Shown piece after piece: positions 22,881-34,549 of a stretch of DNA of 64,000 nucleotides. The translations under genes were made by a program, and so were the position numbers. Numbering within the stretch: position 1 is the stretch's first letter; each line of letters opens with the position of its first letter. The stretch is from Cerrena zonata. Its lineage: Eukaryota; Basidiomycota; Agaricomycetes; Polyporales; Cerrenaceae. Location of the stretch: NCBI GenBank assembly GCA_038087015.1, contig JASBNA010000012.1, positions 62,001 to 126,000 of the forward strand. Reading direction: 5' to 3'. The notes beneath the pieces are model-generated. The model had not been told where the DNA came from. It was given only the letters and a program-made list of their open reading frames with translations, and ran no database searches.

Positions 22881-25800
22881 TCATCCCGTCTTGAGCAGAT
22901 GTAAATTAGTATACCCACGTGCAAATTCAATAAACAGACGTACACGATCAAATGAATGAATGACCCAGATATCCGTTGGAGTGGATACCTTCAGTGTTAC
23001 CGGTATCAAAGCTACCGGTGCACATAATTGACTTGTTTTAATAACTTCCATGTCAAGGTATCGATCACGATACGCTGTATATATACCAAGATCTCCTGCA
23101 CTAAAATCCAATGAGTGTAAGATAAATAAATAAAAAAAGGGAAAGTCGGAAGCATACTAGAGTGAGAATGGCAGAGTAGGAATGTCCTCGGAGCAATCCA
23201 TGCGCTGTATAATGGTGCACATTGATGGAGATTGGTCAGATAAAACAAGTTCGAAGTGATACAAAATTTTGCATGGCATCCAATTGCCTCCATCTTCGAA
23301 GCATGCATGGCGATCCTTCGTGGTGCGCTTATCGAGGTTAGATCCATATCGTATACCTCCCAACACTGGACCGTAGCCCAAATTTCGAGCTCCATAAAAG
23401 TAAAGTAAAATTTTATAAAAAGTCTCTTACAAAACATACTTTTTAGACCCAAAAAATGATGTAAAAATTTAGAATTGTAGCAGAATTTGATGAATCACAA
23501 AAACCTATATAAATTCTGACTTTTGTATTCAATTTTTACAGTTTAAAAAGGCTCAATTTTGATACATTTTTTGTTAGAGCAAAATTTGGAATACAAAATT
23601 CAAAGTTTTGACATACATTTATTTTTCCTAAACTGATATAAAATTTAAACTGCTAAATTGGCAAGATGCATAGTATTGTATACCAAAATACCTCCATCAA
23701 ATACTCTTATTGACAGGGACTATGCTGTACTAAGAATAGTAGTCTATATCTTCTCTTTAGGCTGTCTATTCATGAAATTTTATTTTAATATATACAATTA
23801 TATTATAATTTTTGATAAGATAAAAGTATATCAAAATGTTGAATTTTGTATACTGAATTTTGCCCCAGCAAAAAATGTATGACAATTGAGCTTTTTTGAA
23901 CTCTGAAAAGTGGATATAAAAGTCTGAATTTGCACAGGTTTTTGTGATTTATTAATTTCTGTTGCAATTCAGAATTTTTAGATCATTTTTTGGGTCTGAA
24001 AATCATCTTTTGTAAGAGACTTTTTATAAAATTTTACTTTACTTTTATGGAGCCCAAAATTTGGGCTATGGTCCAATGCAAGTACACGAATGGGGTAGCC
24101 TTCACAGATCGATTTGCTAAAAATGGGCGTGAATCGGGCTCAAGGGAGAAATCATCTACTAGTTTCACTTGAGGAAACTGTTCCTGCGCGAAACGAAGCA
24201 TTAGTGTGTAAACTTCGACCTCTGGAAGAGTTCGCAAGTTGAAGAATGTGGCCTTTGCATGCGACTTGGCCTTGAATATAGTATCCGCTTTGTGACAACA
24301 AGGGAAAATCTGTCAGCAACTTGAATTAATGAATAAATAATTCAGTACATACAATCTCCGAAACCTGCTAACTGTGTACGAATGGTGCCACGGTTCATCC
24401 CCTTCTCCCTCAAGATTCGGTTCAGAAGTTCCTTCTCTTTAGGGTGTGCATCCTCGGGCAGGTTGCTCACCTGTAAAAATCAACAAAATCAATAAAATAT
24501 CATTTTTGCCGCCACAGAACGAGAGACGAACTAGCTCATAGAAACGATGACGAAGAACCCAGTTTCTGAGCAGGGTTAATTCCATAACACCACCGTCACG
24601 TCCGTTTACGTTCACCTTCTCTAATTCTCCGTTAGTACGTTCGAAAGCAAACAACCACCAGACATAGACAGGTCCGAATCGACGAAAAATATCGATGTAG
24701 TGCATTGCCATATGGTGGTTGATTGTGAGGTGAGCCCCAATCTTTAGAAGTAGCTGACAATACAACTGAAGTGCCTCAACTCCACGTTTGATGTCAGCCA
24801 AACAGAGCGATTTACAAGCAAGGGTTCGTTCGGCAATAGAGAGGTAGAGTGCTGCCTGATAGATAACCGGAAGGCTGCGATTGAATGTTGGTTTATTCTT
24901 AGCTGCCTTGGGAACGGGGGAAGGCTCCGAGGCAATCTTATCGTCCTCGTCTCTCCAACAAAGCCAGAGAATGGTCGGTTGGATGTTAATCCATCGGCGC
25001 CATTGATCTGCTTTCTGGAGGGAGTGGTTCTCTCCGAGCTGATAGGTTACCTGAGATATTTAATCATTAAATATACACAAAGACGTACATTTGTTGGCAG
25101 CCGTCCAATTGATGAAGGCCATATAACCGCGTTGATGTTTTGTTGGAAAGTATCCCATTGGGGCTTCGAGAATAAGTAGCCTCCGACAATGAGCTGTGAG
25201 AACTCATTGTCGCCAAGCCCACTATACACGTTGTGCATCCAATCGAGGCTGTTTGTCTTGACAGGAAGATAGCCAGGGATTTGATTGAGGACCGAAAAGC
25301 GAACTCCAGTCTCGTCAAGTATACGTTTGCGTGCAGCAGCGTTCTTGGCTCGACGAGATCGTTCAGCATGAGACAATAGTACGAAGTCCTGTCGAATGAC
25401 AAAGTCTTGGTTTATCGTCAATATCAGGCTAAAGTATACTGGAAAGGTAAACGGGTGTACCTTCTATGTCATAACCTTTAGGTTTATTGATCTCTTCATG
25501 TGTGACATAACAAATATTGCACGGATGGTTCTTGGATGCATGTCCGGCAGCCTGAATCACCTTTCTCATGGCTTGTATGTCACTGGAATGTATCTCGATG
25601 CCAGCGTTGACGACCTCACGGGTGATGTTGGGGAAGCGAAGGATTCGCATGGGAACACCTAAGTGCCACCGTCATTAATGAGCAAGCTAGCAGAAGGTAA
25701 AGGGACGGCAAGCTCACCGGTATATAATTCTTGCATCTCGGCGGTCATGGGTGCGAGAACATGATTCAATTGTTCTAAACTGGGCTCTTTCGGTCCCGGG

Positions 25801-27177
25801 ATCGTTGTCACTAGAATGACATTCTGTGGGAGGAATTTTACAGAACGTCGGAGGTTATTTATCACAAGATAAACACCTCCTGCCGAGTGGGGACGTCCCT
25901 TTGTAATTCCAAACCTATGGCAAGGGTTAATATGAATTAATGGAAGCTTATTAAACTCACCAATCAATGTTCAATGTGAGGCTGAGTCCCATTCCAGCCT
26001 CACGAAGATATTTTGAGGTACCCGGAACAATTTCGACATCGCAAACACTCCCATCTTCAGAAATAATTCGCTTTAGACCCAGTCTGATAGACCCGCAAGA
26101 TTTAGCATCAAAGAAGTCATTCATTTGGTGGTAGAGCTCTTCTTCTTCGTTCTCAAAGTCAGGAGGGCCAGTTAGAGGCATTAGGTTATCAACAAAGTCC
26201 CGTCGAAGGCACATCCGCTTGAGGGATTTGATTATAGATGCATATGGGTGAATCTTTGCTGGTTTCCGCTGTGTGCGACCGGAGGCAGAGGTATGTTCCT
26301 CGTAGAAAATACCTTTACATTTCGCTTCCAGGCAGTTTGGTGATTGCATATTAGAGATTTCGTCTGGAGTGTAGTGTTTGTAGCATAGCGAGCATATGGG
26401 ACGTTGGTCGATGTATTCATCAACGTTGAGACCCAGACGTCGCTTGGCGGTCTGGATAGTGCGAGCCGGTTTAGGAAGAATGGGGAGCTCAAAGTCACAA
26501 ACAGATATCAGATCTAGATCGTCGTTTAATCTTTCATTGGAAGCCTCAACAGTGACACCTTGAAATATGTTGCCGAGTACTGCACGAAGATAGGCGAGAC
26601 GGACAGGTACAGGCTCTAAGAATGCACATGGAGGCTTGTCGAAATCACCGTCATCAGGATCGGTGTTGTCCTCACCAGCAGGATTCCCAGGCGGCATAGA
26701 ATTCGAAGGTTCATGAGGGACAGCAGCAGGGTCAGGCGGCATCTCAAGCGGATGGTCAGGGAAGGGCGAGTGAGAGTGCATGGGTTCCAAGTTCTCAGGG
26801 GAGGGTTCTGGCGAAGACGAACAAGACGGAGGGAAGTCTACGTTCATAGGTTCTGGGCTAGGAATGTCAAGCATGGGTTCCTGATATGTAGAAGCCGTAT
26901 TTTGCAAATTTAAAGTTGGTTTAAGATGAGGCAGCTGGACGGATGGCATCACGGGTGAGGGCATCCTGTTAGCAGCCCTGATAGCATTCTCCCGATCTCT
27001 TTTGGCATGACGCCAATGGAGAGAGGGCGAGATAAAGTTGTGCGCAAAGTGTGTCCGAGAACACACTGCACGACATGCACATCGCAGGAGGGAACCTTTC
27101 TAAGTCGAGAAATAAATATCAGTGTATCAATCCACTACTAAGAAAGCTAAAAAAAGTTAGCTCACCGCTCTAGGCAT
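22881..27177 (-). pseudogene. CACTA transposase (Tnp2/Transposase_21-like), interrupted by a MITE
   Basis: The start is MPRA in a 12-nt first exon (27166-27177), joined to 25961-27099, 25718-25914 and further exons by introns of about 45-65 bp. A Ser/Pro-rich N-terminal part is followed by a zinc-finger-like ICSLCYKHYTPDE...C..KC. Next come the conserved transposase signatures LTLNIDWF, AGGVYLVINNLRRS and IPGPKEPSLEQLNHVLAPM. A CNICYVTHEEI cysteine pair and a late FGPVYVWWLFAFERTNG, typical of the domain that follows the core in plant and fungal Tnp2 proteins, come after. The frame is open apart from MITE copy C; removing it and one CAA rejoins ATPFVYL to GGIRYG in frame. It would cut and paste the element; the gene is now probably inactive. 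Confidence 0.8.
23364..24078. mobile_element. Foldback MITE copy C (CACTGGAC family)
   Basis: 715 bp, closest to copy B, flanked by CAA on both sides. It sits in the 3' part of the transposase gene. The arms can be followed inward for roughly 300 bp, leaving a loop of about 100-150 bp. Confidence 0.87.
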
Positions 27178-27445
27178 TAGAATTGAGTGAGCGGGTTATT
27201 GGTTAATGAGGTAGAGAGTCAAGAGTTCGTCGGGCGCTTGACATATTCACTGCAGAGGTGTTTTGACAAATTTTGAAGAGTTTTTTGTCGACAAGGATTG
27301 CACTATCGGTTGTTTCAGGGGAATTTAAACATATGTGTTCATTTGTACTCTGGTTGTATGCTACTGATTTACACGGAAAACAAATACAGACGAGGCAGCA
27401 TTTTTAATACAATCGAAGTGCTCCGTGGACTGCGTATTTCGGGTT

Positions 27446-28317
27446 TTAGTCGTCTGTGTCTGTATCGTTGTCTTCGTCTGGTTGTTTGATGGGCGAGAGT
27501 AGGCGCTGTTGGTTGGTGTTGTAAAGCTGGCCGTAGACGTCGAGCCATATGGTGGGCATTGTGAGGGGATCCGTGAAGCTAGATGATATTTTGTATCCAG
27601 GGGGAGCCAATAACTTGTGATCCCAGTTTATCTTGCTTTTTTTGGTTGGCAGGGGATCGTCGTCACTGAGATCAAGAGTTGATTTTGAAGACGAAGGTTT
27701 AGGTTTGGCGGAAGATCGTCGTTTTCGTTTGGCAGATTGTGTCAAACGTTTGGAAACTGGGGGCCATGGCGTATCGTACCAGGGAGTCACGGTAGGATCG
27801 TACATCTCTGCACGCAACCAGCCGGTATTGCTGAGTTCCTTGTCGGTAGGAACACTTTAAAATATAATAAAAATTAAATAAGCAATTATAATGAAATGAT
27901 TACTAACGGATCGTTAGCCATGCTACGCTGCAATGAAGCATAGGATTTTCGAGCCTGGATCTCGTAGTCATCCTGTGCATCACATACTCCGATGAGGGCA
28001 CCGTCGACCAAAGTAAGAGCTTGGTTGATTTTGTTGCGGTGCTGGGTCAGGTTCCCTCGCACCATGTTACTAGAGACCGCTTTGGCAAGTTGAAGACTGG
28101 ACAAAGAAATCTTGAGCGCATTCTCGAGAATGTCACGACGATGGTTTTGGAAGACATATTCCTTGGAGGCAGGATAGGTAGCAACAGTGTCGGGTGAGAG
28201 TTTTAGAAGGTTGATTAGCTTGTTGGATGTTTCCAGAGCATTGCGTAAGGCAGTGAGAGCTTCAGAGCAGCCAGAAATGCCTTTGACATCGCTGAGGAAA
28301 CAAAGTGGATCCAGCAT
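27446..28317 (-). CDS. CACTA accessory gene B, unknown function
   Basis: Two exons (27908-28317 and 27446-27854) joined over a 53-bp intron give 272 residues from MLDPLCFLSDVK. The first half is helical, with a repeated Leu/Ala pattern (for example ALRNALETSNKLINLLKL) and probably forms a bundle or coiled coil. The second half has a basic patch, AKRKRRSSAKPK, then an acidic Asp/Glu tail ending DEDNDTDTDD. It lies between the transposase start and the right terminal repeat, transcribed with the transposase. I do not recognise the family; a DNA- or transposase-binding helper is an inference. The frame also stays open a little upstream, so the start is not certain. Confidence 0.6.
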
Positions 28318-28551
28318 CCCGACGATACCTCGTTTGAGCAGAGACGCGAGTGAGGACTTAGAGAAGTAATAAGTTTTGCGCGCAACAACGAGTGATGCTG
28401 AGTCTCAAACGCGAGGGCAAACAGAACATAATATGCGATGCTTCGTATATCATGTACATATCATCTACGGATTACAGGAGAATGACCGATCGTCCGACAT
28501 ATAGCTGTCACACGGATGTCATCTGACCATCATAACGCTGTGACGGCGTGA

Positions 28552-28586
28552 TGACGAACTTCCATAACTTTGCATTTCATGCGGTG
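28552..28586 (-). repeat. CACTA right terminal inverted repeat
   Basis: Reverse complement of the left terminal repeat; followed directly by the TAG duplication. Confidence 0.9.
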
Positions 28587-28689
28587 TAGTCGATATGTCT
28601 CATGCATGATATGTCAATCTCAGCCAAATCGGTATTTAAGCTTCTTCTTCTGACTTGGTTCTATGTTCATGAGCCCCAGTGCTAATGGG

Positions 28690-29420
28690 ATGACCTATGA
28701 GACTAGAAATTAACATTGTCGACGCAGGTTGTATTACGTCGTCCCTTAACCCAGAACGAAACAGGAACAACTCAGCACTCGACGACGGATATATGTACGC
28801 CCTTGGTGTCTTATCTCGACGCACTCATGCAAGTACATACCGGCACCACACAACAGCTCGCCTTGTCAATCAACCATCGATCAATTTCGAGAGTTGTACT
28901 AGGCTAGAAACGCAGGATGCATCCCCGTACTTCGATTTACCTTATCCTCATGTCCTCAGGCCATCCTGCTGAATCTAGCTTGGTCTATCACCTAGGATTC
29001 GGCCCATTTACTCCCGGCCGTGTCGTTCGACAATGTCTGATCGAGAGGCTGACTACTGGGAATCTCTCCTACATTTATCTCCAAATAGATCATCACTTGC
29101 AATATGAAGACTTTCTACCTTAGAGCAACATTCTAGTATCTCTTACTCGTATCGAAATCATAAACCCGGACCCTCCCATCCCTAGGAACCCATGTCTCTG
29201 CAAGACATATTATCGTGTTGTTACTCCTCCTCTTGGCTGTGACACTGGCCACCGGCAGAGACGGTTCATCGATGCCCAGGCATCAGTTCTCTATTGTGAT
29301 GTCTACTACGCTGTTAGGCTGCCGGTTCATTGTCGAAAATCCCTCTGTCTTATTCTCGATTACGGGTCTGTCTATCATCACACCGTGCGTTGATCGTCGG
29401 TGATTGCGTCTACAAGGATC
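28690..29420 (+). pseudogene. Degenerate relic, family R1 copy 2
   Basis: Shares TTAACATTGTCGACGCAGGTTGT, the AGAGCAACATTCTAG block and a frame like ERLTTGNLSYI with the other R1 copies. The frames are interrupted. It starts about 100 bp right of the CACTA element. Confidence 0.4.
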
Positions 29421-29739
29421 CTTTATAAACATAGGTCTGGGACAGGCTGTTTATTACGATTCTCTGGTCTTTTGACGGACAAGCCGTAGTCCCGAGTATA
29501 CGCCTTTCCTGATGCACTCGGGAGATGTTGGCTAGCTCGTTTCAGCTCATGCGGGGTTTCGAACTGGTTGGTATCATAAGTGACGCCAATGTATTGTTCT
29601 TGTCACGGGCCCGTTATGTTTCTTTGCGAAGAACATACTATTCCTAGCATGCATGGTGTCGCGGTGGAGAGAAACACTGTCGAATCGCTATATTGTATAA
29701 CATGTTTTCTATTGAGTTGATTATAGATTTTATTACAAC

Positions 29740-30600
29740 ATTTATTTGCCACTACACAGGCTTGGATACGTTCGAGTAACTAGTTGCATGTTTGATAGTT
29801 CAGTAAGAGAAGCGAGATCCAACGGAAAATTATGGATCGAGTCGTTTGTTACAAGTCGACAAGATTGGAGGGGGTATAGATGGAGGAGGTCACGAACCCC
29901 GAACGCTAAACAAGACGAACACGCTGGAACGGTCGATGGTCCTTCGCGCCTGACACATGCATATACCAGTTCCACCGATGAACTCCTGGGTTTGATCAAT
30001 GCGTCAGATTCATCCTAGAATTGAAGGTAAAGGTTCCTCTCGGGGAAAAGATTCGCTGTTATATAGCACCCATAGATGTGAGTCAGATCGTCTTCAAGGT
30101 GAGAAGAATAGGAAGCCTTGTATTCTTTGATGTCACGAAGAGACCAAAATAAAGTGCTACATAGAACACGATATGGTGATTGATACGGGCCAGATGTAGC
30201 TGGATATCAGAGAGACCCGGAAAAGTGTCGTTGAACACGGATTACTCTGAGTTCGTGTGACGAGGGTAGGGATGCGGAAGTACTCCCCAAGTAGATCTGG
30301 GTAGATGAGGACGAGAACCGACGGCGGGGTACTCGAAGGCTGTCCTAAAGCTAGTAAGTAAACTAATCAGTGAGATAATACAGCAACGAAGAAGGCACTG
30401 AGGCCTTCGTCAGTAACACAAGAACATTATACCACTCATAATCGTGGACGTACCTGTGTAGCACTCTGATCATGGTGATTCTTTGACATTTGATCAAAAA
30501 GGGCTCTGAAACTCTTCGTAACTGGAGATCTTGACATGAGCGACCGATGGTTACGACCCTCAGGTTCGGGGCTTGTATGACCGTATCACATGTCGAGGGA
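29740..30600 (-). other. Degenerate dispersed sequence related to R2
   Basis: A block near 29960 (ATACCAGTTCCACCGATGAACTC) resembles one near 13590. A decayed junction near 30440-30480 resembles the ZIP exon 4/5 boundary. No intact frame. Confidence 0.3.
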
Positions 30601-31249
30601 GAAAATTCCCAGTGAGTACGTACACCGAGATCAGACAGTCGATTAGTTAAGCTGAGCGAAAGGGGGATGCTAGAACGAAGCAGGTAACGAGCCGTTATTG
30701 TGCGGAAAGCATTGTATTTCTTGGTGCTTTCGCCAGATATCGGTCATAAGGTAAAACCGTCGAGGTATCTTGAGTTGTTCAGCATGCAAGGCTTAGCCGT
30801 TCTGTGACACAAAAGCATTGTTATTATTTCTTCAGCTACAAATGTTGATCAAGGCGGAAGGATTGGACAAGATGTACTTTGCGAGGGAGATTAGCTCCGA
30901 TCAGGTAGAATACGAAGTCTTGCAAACTGGTCTAATCCAGATTGAGGAAGGAGCACTTGTTCGTCGAGATGATTCCTAAGGTTGAGGTCCACAAAGACGA
31001 GCGATTATGTCTCAGAGATGGACTTGATTATGGAGAGAAAGGGGTCGTACGGTGGAGGAAAACGACGAAGAGAGCCTTTGAGCCCTTGAGCCCTTGTCAA
31101 CAGCGAGGCCAATACCATCAATGGTACCTGATAGAATTGAATTGGAGACACGTACTGAGCAAGGATTAGATGAAAGGGAGACCTAAAGGCTGAATATTCA
31201 ACTGCTTATCTAGGGACGTCGTCAACTGAGTGGACTGGGCTTCAAGACG

Positions 31250-31464
31250 AAGACACCTGTCCAAATCGCGTCAAGCATCCCAACAGCGAGGGTGACAGCG
31301 GTGTACCAGACTTTTGGAGTGCAAAAGTAGACCTTATTAGTTGTATTGAAGATTGACGGAGGGACCGAGTTTGGGCGGGGAGAATTGGAAGTGATAGAGG
31401 AAAGTCGAGCCAGTCTGAGTGAGTACCCGATGCCCAATTTGAGACTGATGACGTCACCGATCGA
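31250..31464 (-). pseudogene. Relic family R5 copy 4 with CRE-like motif
   Basis: The minus-strand frame gives VYFCTPKVWYTAVTLAVGML, the best-preserved R5 copy, with a hydrophobic stretch. The CRE-like motif GATGACGTCACCGATCGA lies at 31447-31464, about 100 bp upstream of this frame. The product is unknown. Confidence 0.4.
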
Positions 31465-32479
31465 GTGTTTTCTTCTCCGGCTCTGTCTTGTTTGCTCCTC
31501 TTACTCTCTGGCACACAGGTCGTCACCCTATGCACTCCTCGGGCTTCCTCTATGATCACAACATATTGAACTAATGCACTCTCACAAACGCACCACCTTC
31601 TTCTAGTCAAACAGTGTCGATTCCGAGTTGATATGTCACTCCCTCACTTGAGTGCGATCACAATATGAATCGATGTGTTGCGACTTGTATGTATTGTCTC
31701 TGTCGAATGTTTCTAGCTCACTGGAGGCAGCTATCCTGGATTCATGCGTTTAGTATACGATGCTTTATCGTAGACCGACAACGCCTTCACCTCAGATCTC
31801 AATCTCAGCCCCGACGGCGCCGCAGCCCAAGATATTATTGTCGTAGACTGACAGTTTTTCTAGTAACTCTATCCTCCCGTATTCATCGTCGCTCATTCTC
31901 GCAACCTACCCAACCTTTATTTCGGCTTATATTTGTAGAAAAGTCGAATTCGTTGCCGCTTTTCCACTTGTTGAGAACACCTCACCGATAACCTCGTACG
32001 AACGGCGCGATTGCCGTTATCATGAGCACATCGTGCTTGTCTTAGCCAATTTCAATAGGAGGTCGAACATCGTTCTCCGATGTAATACTGGTCCGATTAT
32101 GACAACGAATGTTTTAACTACCGCATTGGCAAGTACTAGGGATAATATTGAGGTTCGCCCTTCTGTCTGCATTCAAAATATGCATATAGTGATCGATCAG
32201 TCTATTTTCATCCTCTCTAGCCTACACCGGCTTGTCTGTCCATGATGGCTCGAACAGCAAGACTCGGCAGTAAGAGGCCTCATCTTCGCCGTGCACTCTC
32301 CTGGCCTGATGATACCTTGCGTCCAATGCCCTCGCATCCTACACCCAATCACAGTCTCTAGATCGTCGTATACTTGTCCTCTCATATATCTCATACTGGG
32401 CGCAACCACAACTGGCGCCTTATCGTCTTCAACTTCCGCATATGATAACACTATATATGGCACATTCACGCTACCGCCC

Positions 32480-32720
32480 CCAACGATTGTCTGATGACGT
32501 AAGCAAAAATAGCTCGCCTCGATCTGAAGCAAATTGAAAGGGATTGCCAGTCTGCAGCTCTGTTGCTGCTACCATCGTGGACACATTCCGTCTGCATTGA
32601 CCATTGTGTAAAACTATACGCACTTACCGCTCCGTTCGACCTTTCCATCGACTCGGAGCTCGCTGATACTCATGCCGTTCTCTCCTACTCCTCGTTCTTT
32701 GTCTCGAGCGTTACACCTAA
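32480..32720 (+). repeat. Dispersed repeat family R4 copy 2
   Basis: Contains GATGACGTAAGCAAAAATAG and the TCTGTTGCTGCTACCATCGTGG block also found near 16205-16240. Confidence 0.45.
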
Positions 32721-34380
32721 TCCTAATCTCCAAGCCCTCTTAGGTCCCGGTCCCTCCATATCAATACCATCCACTGCATGAACTTTACTTGCTACCGTCA
32801 TTCTACCCTTTGCTGCCCGTTTCTACAGGCCCCATCCGCGTCTTGATCGACACATCGGACACTTTCTTTTCCTCGTCCGTCGCTGTTTGCTTATTGATTT
32901 GTCTTGCATGTAGTGGATGTTGTATTCCTCTACAAGGTATGTCGATTCCGCATCTGCCTCAATCACTGACCAACCTCTACGGTAGGAAATACGCTACCCT
33001 CGCTCAGACACGGCTCTTCAACTTGAAACAATAGCATGATACTAATTCGATCAGAGTTACACTCCGAACCCCCGCTCACAAGTCTTTCCCTCACTAGGAA
33101 TAACGTTGGACCCTTCTCTTCATATCAAGATGGCGGTCGATGAGTCTGGCTACAACCAATCGACGCCTATCCGTGGTTTGTCTGTCAACCCACCAAGACT
33201 CACGAGCACGAAGCCTTGTTTTCACCCTGCGGATAATTCAGGACGATTCCCCTTATTACTCCATGCCACTATTGTCACTCTCAGTTTCGGTCCAGCCTCT
33301 CGATCGTCGCACATGTCTCTGTCATGTCCTATATCTCGTCCTGTCAACTGGTACCTTAGTCCTCAACTTCTGCATAAATGACACTCTTTATGGTCTATCT
33401 GTGTCACGGTCTTTAACCCTTGTTGTCCTGATGAATGTCCTGCACCGTCATGACTGCTTTGGCTTGATCGGCGCACCTATCACTTGGTCCTTCTCGGACC
33501 TTTCTATCGCTTCACTTTAGACCCGTATCCTCAGGTTGTTTGGAAGGAAAGCCCAATCGTCCGTCAACAGTTAATGACTTTCTTTTCCACTAAAGGCCAG
33601 GCTCTGCCCATGTACCTGTTCGCAGGCAGGTGACTAGACATGTGTCTCAGGTTTCGTATAGCTACGACGGTGATTTCAGACGGATCTTACCATGGGTCAT
33701 CCGTCTCCCGGTGGGCTCATCGTATCGGTGACAATTGAAGCCATTATACCACTACGAGAAGTCTGCTCAAGTCTACCTTCATAGTGTTGAGATTAGAACT
33801 TTGAATCATCACAATTGGTGCTAGGTCTCGTCTACGATGTAAGTTTATCCTCCGGACAAACTACCATAACCACTGGTTCTCGATAGTGACCAGCTCACTC
33901 TGCCGTAGGTATAGGAACAGTACAAGATTTCTGCAAGGCCAAAACCGACCAGATAAACATGCATATCTATCTGAGGTTACACTTAATAGGGTCATATGTA
34001 TGTTTTTGCTTTCAGTCTTGACGAAGACTAACCTTCTATTACGTCCCGTTGTACTTATCGTAGCACATACGATGATCAGAAAAATACGCATTATGGTAGA
34101 CCACTAGAACGTTGGTACTCACCTGGGGTAGTCGTATTTCGAAGGGTGGAATTATCGTTTTTCTTGCTCGAGTCAGATGTGATGGGTCGGATATAGATTG
34201 CCACCGGAATGTGCTTTGCTAGACCGATGTCCAAAGAAGCAGAACTCGGTCGTGCTAATTAAATTTATTGCTGTGAGGGAAGGGAGGATCGAAACCCGTG
34301 ATCTGGTTTTCGAGAGCTGGAAAAGGACTCGGGGGAGAATTTTGAATTTTCCTCGCTGTTTCTACAGATAACCGAACAGA
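32721..34380. other. No intact gene; degenerate sequence
   Basis: Short frames only. A piece near 34100-34200 resembles the R2 block near 13955-14060 (GAACGTTG.TACTCAC followed by a decayed frame). Otherwise nothing recognised. Confidence 0.3.
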
Positions 34381-34479
34381 TAGGTCACCGTATTAGTTAA
34401 TACCTGTCGTTCTCAGGCGTGAGCGCGGGCGCCCATCACATACACACGGGTAGAACGAGGATCGATGGGCAGCCGCGCA

Positions 34480-34549
34480 GCCTGCACTCTCCAAAACCGA
34501 ACACTCACTCTTCAGACACTGAAAGCACAAAGTTTTATCGTCATTTTAG
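34480..34549 (+). promoter_or_regulatory. Conserved 5' leader of NWD gene 2
   Basis: Counterpart of 1265-1345; shares CTGCACTCTCCAAAACCG and CACTCACTCTTCAGA. There is no 121-bp array upstream, so the shared promoter is limited to this short block. Confidence 0.5.

Larger units (their letters stand above)
19373..28586. mobile_element. CACTA-type (Tnp2/Transposase_21-like) DNA transposon, 9.2 kb
   Basis: The ends are a perfect 35-bp inverted repeat starting CACCGCATGAAATGC (19373-19407 and 28552-28586). They are flanked by the 3-bp duplication TAG (19370-19372 and 28587-28589), the duplication size typical of CACTA elements. Subterminal regions are rich in short TGTCA/GTCAC motifs. Inside are three genes: a coiled-coil accessory gene (+), the transposase (-) converging on it with about 150 bp between stops, and a second accessory gene (-). 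Three smaller foldback elements have since inserted into it. CACCG instead of CACTA at the tips is unusual but symmetrical. Confidence 0.88.

Noticed and set aside
19373..28586. Classification as a Kyakuja-Dileera-Zisupton (KDZ) element, common in basidiomycetes
   Set aside because: The transposase carries the IPGPKEPSLEQLNHVLAP and AGGVYLVI signatures of Tnp2/Transposase_21 and the element has a 3-bp duplication; KDZ elements differ in both.
34270..34320. tRNA-like GGATCGAAACC
   Set aside because: No cloverleaf can be built around it.
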